This document shows, piece after piece, positions 57,957 to 64,000 of a DNA stretch of 64,000 bases. The notes beneath the pieces are model-generated. The model did no database searches and was not told where the DNA came from. It saw only the letters and a list, made by a program, of their open reading frames with translations. Positions within the stretch are counted from its first letter, which is position 1. Every line of letters starts with the position of its first letter. Source of the stretch: Symsagittifera roscoffensis (Eukaryota > Xenacoelomorpha > Acoela > Convolutidae); NCBI RefSeq assembly GCF_963678635.1, contig NC_087070.1:44375467-44439466 (forward strand), in the 5' to 3' direction. Position numbers and translations under genes: made by a program.

Positions 57957-60265
57957 TTTGTAAAAATGGTTTTGCTGTAAATTAAGTGTCTATCAAATTA
58001 TATTGTTTTTCAAAGTTCTATCTTTAAATTACAAAATCTATAATTAAATAATTTAATTGAAAAGAAAAGTGTTTATTTCGTTGTTTTTATCGTAGCAGTC
58101 TACAGAACGAAAGTGATGCAGCTAATTGCCTTGCAAGTCGCACAGAATGATGATAGGTCAGTTATCATTGCAAAAAAGATAAAAATTGGGAAACAAACTT
58201 TGCATCACCAATGAACAGCTTCAATATGATACCATTTTCTTTAAATATTTAATCAGAGATATTATTACTAAATCAGGAAAGGTGTTTTTTTAAACAAAGC
58301 TTTGAGATATTTGCAGAATTAGTCTTACTCTCGCAAAATAATTCCTTCACGCATAAGGACTTGAAGAAAAAGAGTGATTTCCGAAGAGCGAAGAATGAAA
58401 TGAAAATCCTACGCCATTAAAAGTCTCTTGCGGTAAAATGTTCCTCAACTCTTTAAGTTCAAGGTTCGAGTTGAATAAATTAATCGAATGGGATGGAATA
58501 GTTTAACTGTCAAAACGATAACACTTCTTTTTGGTCTAATGTAATTTTTGGAGGACAGCATATGTATGTACTCGAAGTTATTTGCAGTCTAAAAATATTC
58601 TTAGTTGGTTTCAAAATTGCAGAAAATTTAATAAAGTTGATAGAATCGTATTACGAGATAAGATTTTCGTTTTCCGACTACCGAAGAAATCGACGGAATG
58701 TTTATGCATGGATGTATAGCATCTGAAAGAAATTGATGTCTTGAGCTCAAAGTCAGAAAGATGCTTCACTAAACAGGCCCCAAATACGCATCTATGCTGT
58801 ACCCGACTAATTTTCTAACATAAACTGTTCTATTTTTCAGAAGCACAGGTACAGTATTTTTTTTGTAATAAACGCATGATTAATATTCATGGAGCAGAAC
58901 AAAGCAGCAGAGAACTTAGGGGCCTGCTTCACCAGAGACGATTTTTCGACAGTTTGAAAATAACAAAACTTGGAAATTAGGACTGCTTGCATCAGGTCAA
59001 AGCCCTGAATATTTCGACTGCCCTTTAACTGGTTTTAGACTGATATTATCAAATTCTAAGTGTTGAAAATTGAGCGTATATGAAATTAACAAGACTGCTC
59101 GTATCAGGGCAAAGCCCTGAATGTCCCTACTGCCCTTAAATTGGTCTCGAATAGTTTTTGGTAAACTAAAAATTGGCAAACTACGAATTTTTAAGGCTGA
59201 AAATATCAAAGTTTAAGTGTTACAATTTGAGTCAGATGATATCAAAAATTTAAAGCCTAAAATTTGTGTGGAATTGTTAAAATTATATAAAAACAATTAG
59301 CGTGCCGCAGTTCAATTTCGAACATTGTTTTAGTGCGGAATAATTCGCCATGCGTGAATGCTTCGCGTTAAACTTTCAGCATCAGAGTATAAAACGATCA
59401 GTTTAATTAGATTCGGTTGCAATTGAACAGCCAGTTACGCTAATATAGTGGTGTATGCAGTTTCTTTCGAAAAATATTAACGGAAAATATATGCTTGATG
59501 TTGATTTTCTGCAGAAAAATTTCGGCGATCGAAATAGTTTCTACAAAAGGTTTTTTTACCCCTAGATGTATTTTTTCAAGAAATCGATTACCCGAGGGAC
59601 CACGATTTTGTAGTACGTGATATTTCGCCATGCTATCCCGCATTTAAGAAAAGTGAAAACAAATCGATTTTAATGGATTTTCCTGGTCTATAATGTTGTA
59701 AATATAATCGATTCCCATGTTACGTGCAGACAACAAAATGGATTTCAGCATTTATCAAGTGAGTGATGCGAAAACTTTGCAAAACGAGTGTACGGCCTGG
59801 CCTAATATATTTCAAAACCTAAACTCAAATTGCAAAAAGGTTCAGTTAGCCCCCCCCCCCCCCCCCCCCCCGACAAGAAAACTCAATTATAATCGATTTT
59901 TATTCATGGAACTCCAATGCGTGATTCAGCCCTTTGATATTGAAGAGATCCCTGTGTCATCCACCTCCTCAAAGTGGTATGCGCAATGATGAAATGGATG
60001 ACACCCCCCTCGCCACCTACCTACGGTTGGTTCCTAGGGAACATTTTACTAGTCTGGGGTGATTTTGATTCTTAATTTAAAGTAATTCAACACATTAAAA
60101 ATAAGTTTTGAAATTTTTGAGTACCGGTGTTATTTCACTAGTATTCGGACCAGTTAGCCAAATTCAATTCAATTTGGAATAGCTTTTGAGACAGATTAAT
60201 TAGACCTAGAAAACTGGTTAGATACCGAAGTACGAGTATCTCTACGTTGAAGCATCTAAGCAATG
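57957..60265. other. Region downstream of ERR, repeats only
   Basis: Contains the ERR 3' UTR and two R1 end fragments at about 58980-59032 and 59093-59145 (gactgctcgtatcagggcaa). An ORF at 59717-59989 stays open through a poly-C run and reads poly-Pro; I do not consider it a supported gene. Confidence 0.45.
59850..59871 (+). repeat. Homopolymer run of 22 C
   Basis: An uninterrupted C run, likely length-variable and prone to sequencing error. Confidence 0.95.
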
Positions 60266-60273
60266 CCTCACAG

Positions 60274-60682
60274 CAGACTTGTTAACGGGCCGCCATAATT
60301 GAGGCCCGGCCCGGCCCGATATAATTCAAGTCGAGCCCGTTGGCGGCCCGATAGACAAGGAATTTATTAAATATCGGCCCGTTGGGGCCCGTTGCTGCTT
60401 TTTTGGTAAAAAACAAATTTTGTGCTTTGTGGTGCCCACAGAGTCTTCTTCCACAAATGCAAAGATTTCGTGCTTCGTGTCACGTCGAATTTGTTTCTGC
60501 AGTGAATCGGCAGTGAACGTAGTAGTCATGTCGTTTAGCACACTGCAAGCTGTACAGTGCGCACTGAAACATAACATTGGTTAGTCAATAAAAGTAAGGC
60601 CCGTTGACAAAAGTGAAAACCTCGGCCCGGCCCGACCCGGCCCGTTGAGGCCCACGGGCGGCCCGGCCCGTTGACAAGTATG
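60274..60682. mobile_element. hAT-type MITE (409 bp) with 8-bp target duplication
   Basis: The ends are inverted repeats: CAGACTTGTTAACGGGCC on the left and GGCCCGTTGACAAGTATG on the right. The direct 8-bp duplication CCTCACAG flanks it at 60266-60273 and 60683-60690; this length is characteristic of hAT elements. The subterminal regions are GC-rich with repeated GGCCCG, unlike the AT-rich surroundings. An 83-codon minus-strand ORF inside (60326-60577) could be a transposase remnant but shows no recognisable motif. Confidence 0.85.
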
Positions 60683-61162
60683 CCTCACAGCTTGACCCAA
60701 AACAAACTAAATACTGTAAAAACGTTTGCAACGAGAACAGCGCTGAAAAACTCATGTTTTGAGGCCGGGGAACAAAGACAGCGAACTACTACTTTACCTT
60801 ACCATCCAGTTAGGTCAATCAAAATGTTTTTGGTAGCATTGTATCGCATCCAGGAACGCTTTGAGTCTGCCCGATTTGTGAAAACAGAAAAGCGGGAGCT
60901 CATGAAAGCGTCTGGGGGTGTCAGCATGCCGGTAGATTGGGTGCATTTTCTTGCACCGTATTACAAAACACGTCCGGCTTGGTCTCGTGACTTCAACCGT
61001 CGAGCTGCTCTCACTGTCACACTTAAGCTACTAACCAAAATCATGAAAACCTATGAAATCAAGAACCGGAATCCCAAACCAGTCGATCGAGTGATTACGA
61101 AACAAGGCTTAAAACTCTACAGATTTACGCTAACGACCTCAGTGCAAAACAAGACATCATAA
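60680..61162 (+). CDS. Unrecognised ORF, 160 aa
   Basis: Open from an ATG formed by the last three bases of the hAT-type MITE to TAA at 61160. The protein is basic, with a helical SIKMFLVALYRIQERFES segment and a WVHFLAPYYKTRPAWSRDF stretch that looks like real coding sequence. No family recognised. The composition is more balanced than surrounding DNA. If the frame existed before the MITE arrived, it would have continued upstream of 60266. It could be an exon or an old mobile-element fragment. Confidence 0.35.
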   Translation: MPHSLTQNKLNTVKTFATRTALKNSCFEAGEQRQRTTTLPYHPVRSIKMFLVALYRIQERFESARFVKTEKRELMKASGGVSMPVDWVHFLAPYYKTRPAWSRDFNRRAALTVTLKLLTKIMKTYEIKNRNPKPVDRVITKQGLKLYRFTLTTSVQNKTS

Positions 61163-61309
61163 GTTGTTTTATGGAGAGCAACACCATACCTAATGCTGCC
61201 ACCCAGGACACCACATAACTTCATTAAATCTCCTGTAATTAAACCGTTACATAATTACACTTTACATAATTACATAATCGACATTTTGCGAGCGTAGTCC
61301 AATATTACG

Positions 61310-61445
61310 ACTTTTTTTTGTTTTCCCAACCTAAGTCGCAAATTCTGGTGTTACGTTGGTGGCACCTTTTCCGCTTTTTGATAGAATGAGCTTTGAAGTT
61401 GGATTACTAATAAGGTAACACAATTGATGCATTTTATTTCATTAA
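61310..61445. repeat. Fragment of the ERR-intron-4 interspersed repeat
   Basis: Matches 53395-53520 (cctaagt(g/c)gcaaat, ggtggcacctttnc, ctttttgatagaa, ttaacacaattgatnca). Confirms that family as dispersed and not just a local tandem. Confidence 0.6.
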
Positions 61446-61785
61446 ACCTCTGTCCTCTCTATTTCTCTGAGTTTGACGAAGATGCAAGGGGAACTGAACT
61501 TGTCAAAAATATTGAAGGTTACGGCCACTTGATTGTACGTTAGAATATATTGGCTATCAGCCTGCAATGCTCCAATGTGAAATTCCCTGCAAGTGCCAAT
61601 TTTTAATGAGTAACTGCCTGGAGTAATAACAATACCTGGAGGTGAGGCTACATTCCAGAAACTCTAGATAGAGGCTGCCAAATGGCTCATTTCACACGCC
61701 CGCATCTAGGCCCGCATCCAAAAGAAGCTGTTGAATTCGAATAAATTTTAATCTCATTATCCTTAGTTATCCAAAATTTTCCAAG

Positions 61786-62082
61786 ATGAACAGAAAATTC
61801 GACAGCATTGTGAACAGATACAAAATTAATGAGTGGTTCGAGTTCGATAAAAACCTCATTCAGCGAGGAGCTATTCTTACAGTTTTTAAAACTGAACATT
61901 CTGTAGCAGACAAATTAAATGACAATACACAACTAACCCATAAACCTGAACAACGAGGCAGTTTTTTATGCCAAAAAGTGTGCAAACCTTATCTATCAAT
62001 CAACAAAACAAACTGCAGACGCTTATTCCAAGTAAAGGAAAATGCAGCACTCCTGGTAAAAAGGCATAAGCTGAAAATATAG
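61786..62082 (+). CDS. Unrecognised ORF, 98 aa (weak)
   Basis: A basic, Asn/Lys-rich 98-codon frame from ATG to TAG. No signal peptide, membrane segment, splice-consistent boundary or family motif is visible. It is listed only because its complexity is higher than that of neighbouring intergenic sequence; it may be chance. Confidence 0.12.
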   Translation: MNRKFDSIVNRYKINEWFEFDKNLIQRGAILTVFKTEHSVADKLNDNTQLTHKPEQRGSFLCQKVCKPYLSINKTNCRRLFQVKENAALLVKRHKLKI

Positions 62083-62254
62083 CTTAATCGTCTCACAGCT
62101 TCTCACAAATAAAATAGAAGTCAGAAAGGAACGCCAAGAATTAGGGACCGTTTTTTTAGTTTTTAAGATCATTTATCCACGGGGGAAAGGACCAACATAC
62201 GAGCTGTACAGCTCATCACGGCGAACCGCTGTTGTGCCCTGTTTAAGAACTGCA

Positions 62255-62458
62255 TACAATTTATTTTTTTTTGGTTATTTTTCTGGGCTGGGTAGTGTTG
62301 CTTCACCCTCAAAAAATACAATTTATTTTTTTTGGTTATTTTTCTGGGCTGGGTAGTGTTGCTTCACCCTCAAGAAACGAGCACGGATCATGGTGGGCCT
62401 CGAACATCCGACCTTTCGATTGAGAGGCGGAGACGTAACCACTTCACCACCGCTCCCC
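62255..62458 (-). mobile_element. tRNA-derived SINE
   Basis: On the minus strand, from 62458 the sequence starts GGGGAGCGGTGGTGAAGTGG (an A-box match) and carries TGTTCGAGGCC (a B-box match) about 45 bases later. This is the internal RNA polymerase III promoter layout of a tRNA head. The tail (62255-62373) is a 62-bp unit present twice (gggctgggtagtgttgcttc) with T-rich ends. The 3' acceptor half does not pair with the 5' end, so it is not a functional tRNA gene. Confidence 0.75.
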
Positions 62459-64000
62459 GACCGTTATTTTTTTCCCATTGTTTTTCACTTTCTCTGAGAA
62501 AACGTAACTACTTGTCTGAATAATTCATATCTCGATTCAACTGGAAAGTCGATAGATTTTATACCCCACTGAAACCGGGCAAAACCAAGGTTTTTTTGCA
62601 AAAACTTACCAATTGAAAGCACTGCGATCACCAATAGTGGGATGATAGAAACACTCCTGCTGGCTGAGGTTAATTTTTCAGCGACTGCCAAAACCAATTG
62701 GATTAAAGAATTATAAAATGAAACCAAAACCCTTCTCAGAAGTAATCCACTACCTTCATACAAAAGTAAAACCGACAATCTAAGGATTGAACTTCGACAA
62801 ACTTTCCACATTCGCTGACCACGTTACCACAATAATTCTTAAGATCAAAAAACCAAATGGTCTACTAAAAAAAATCTCTGATGAGCAGAACCTAAAATGG
62901 TAACTACATGCACAAAAATGAGCACAATCAAACAGGTTCGGTGTAAAACTCATTCGCTGCCGGTGAAGCAACACAGAGAAATTTTGAAATACCGAACTTC
63001 TTGACGCACTCTTGCTCAACTCCGCTGATGATATAGCGTACAACTAAAAATACATCCGTCGAGTTTAGGTAAAAACATCAAAAACAAACGCTCAAACTAT
63101 AACGCTACTCAGCTTGACTTACACCACCTCTCAATTGTCGTTTGAAGCCAGATACATAAAACATTGACCACCCGTGGAACAAACGCGTTGAAATTGTATG
63201 TAAAATTGCTTAGCGTACCAACAACGAGGTTCACATTAGGAGTTTCTCTTGGTTCTCCGCAATAAATTGAAACTGCCCAAACGAACAGGGCACGGGAATT
63301 TAGCTCGGTTCTCCGTAAAAAAATATGCACCTAGAACGGATTCTTTTCAAAATTCTAGAAGGGGGCAGACCCTGGGAAAGTCACAGTTTCACGGACAAGA
63401 AAAATTTAACCAATCTCCACAAGCTTGGCTTGTGCATTGTTAGAAATAAACGGAAAGTTCGAGTTGGACTACGATACCTGTTTGCAGCGACAGCAACAAC
63501 AAAAAACTTGTAATAAGGAGCGCTTGAACCATCAAACATTGGCTCTTGCTAAGCCTCAAAATCTTTCCAATCCATAGAGTTTTTTATTCAATTTTGTGTC
63601 TATAACGTTTCTGGGCAGGAGAATAGTTGAGATCCTATTTGAAAGGATTGGTTAACACCTAGGTCTAAATTCGAACGTTACCGGAAAAATATCCGCAACA
63701 GGCACCGACCGCGAAACAACTTGCGTGCCACCTCCTGTGAAAACGCTATGCATTTTGCGTCACATTTCTCAGTTTCTTTTGCGCGTGTTTTTTGCCCCTC
63801 TTTCAATGGGTTTATTAATCAATACCTAAAAACGAGAAAACGATTCATTAATATTAACATGTGCACTTTTCAACTTGACCCGCCGAGATTTGTTCGAAGA
63901 AAATTTTATCTAATTTTTAACTAATGCTGACATTTGACATTTACCAACTAGAGCGCACATTGGCAAAATAATTCACGCTTTGATGGACTTCTTGCTTTAA
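62459..64000. other. Terminal region, nothing recognised
   Basis: Moderately complex sequence on both strands with only short open frames. Nothing matches a known protein motif. It may contain heavily decayed mobile-element coding sequence, but I cannot show this. Confidence 0.35.

Noticed and set aside
59717-59989. 90-codon ORF containing poly-Pro
   Set aside because: Depends on the frame through a 22-C run and has no other coding evidence.
62386-62458. A genuine tRNA gene on the minus strand
   Set aside because: A and B boxes are good, but the acceptor 3' half does not pair with GGGGAGC and a repeated SINE tail follows.
62485-63330. Minus-strand ORFs with hydrophobic stretches
   Set aside because: No consistent splice sites, motif or neighbour; sequence may be decayed transposon.

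Overview
This is animal nuclear DNA: AT-rich, with two multi-exon genes using canonical GT-AG introns and a very dense load of transposable elements. Neither host gene names a species. The estrogen-related receptor (ERR, NR3B family) points to a bilaterian or placozoan, since this receptor is, to my knowledge, absent from cnidarians, sponges and ctenophores. No bacterial genes, CRISPR arrays or true tRNA/rRNA genes were seen.

Layout. 475-7531 (+): a five-exon gene for a 221-residue four-pass membrane protein resembling the claudin/PMP22 superfamily, with repeats in its introns (a MITE, a degenerate tandem array, one arm of a 7-kb-spaced inverted repeat, a TAA microsatellite). 7532-15095: no host gene; a 0.7-kb foldback element and two diverged ~2.3-kb tandem units. 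15096-19225: an internally deleted LTR-type element on the minus strand whose only recognisable protein is related to the last protein of the giant element described next. 19451-20740 (-): remnants of a LINE first ORF, tandemly duplicated with a 561-bp period.

21303-43751 is the centrepiece: a 22.4-kb Ty3/Gypsy-type LTR retrotransposon nested inside an older antisense LTR of its own family (halves at 20893-21302 and 43752-44139). Its order is LTR, a 2.2-kb leader with tandem repeats and a G-rich block, gag (CCHC), protease, reverse transcriptase, RNase H, acidic linker, integrase (D,D35E), and a macro-domain-like module. After a gap with a possible splice acceptor comes a second, roughly 8.8-kb coding unit with a coiled coil, an SGNH/GDSL hydrolase domain, a second degenerate SGNH-like stretch and about 2000 residues I do not recognise, then the 3' LTR. 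At least eight in-frame stops and about seven frameshifts break it. That number fits the roughly 2% divergence of its LTRs, so it was probably intact when it inserted.

44223-57956 (+): the ERR gene, five coding exons giving 571 residues, with a complete zinc-finger domain and a ligand-binding domain ending in an AF-2 helix. Its introns carry degenerate tandem repeats and a 5'-truncated non-LTR retrotransposon RT (55236-56807). Its first coding exon starts 80 bp beyond the old LTR that hosts the giant element. 57957-64000 has no confidently recognised gene: repeat fragments, a 22-C run, a 409-bp hAT-type MITE with an 8-bp target duplication, an unrecognised 160-residue ORF, and a tRNA-derived SINE.

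All homology calls are by reading motifs; no database search was run.
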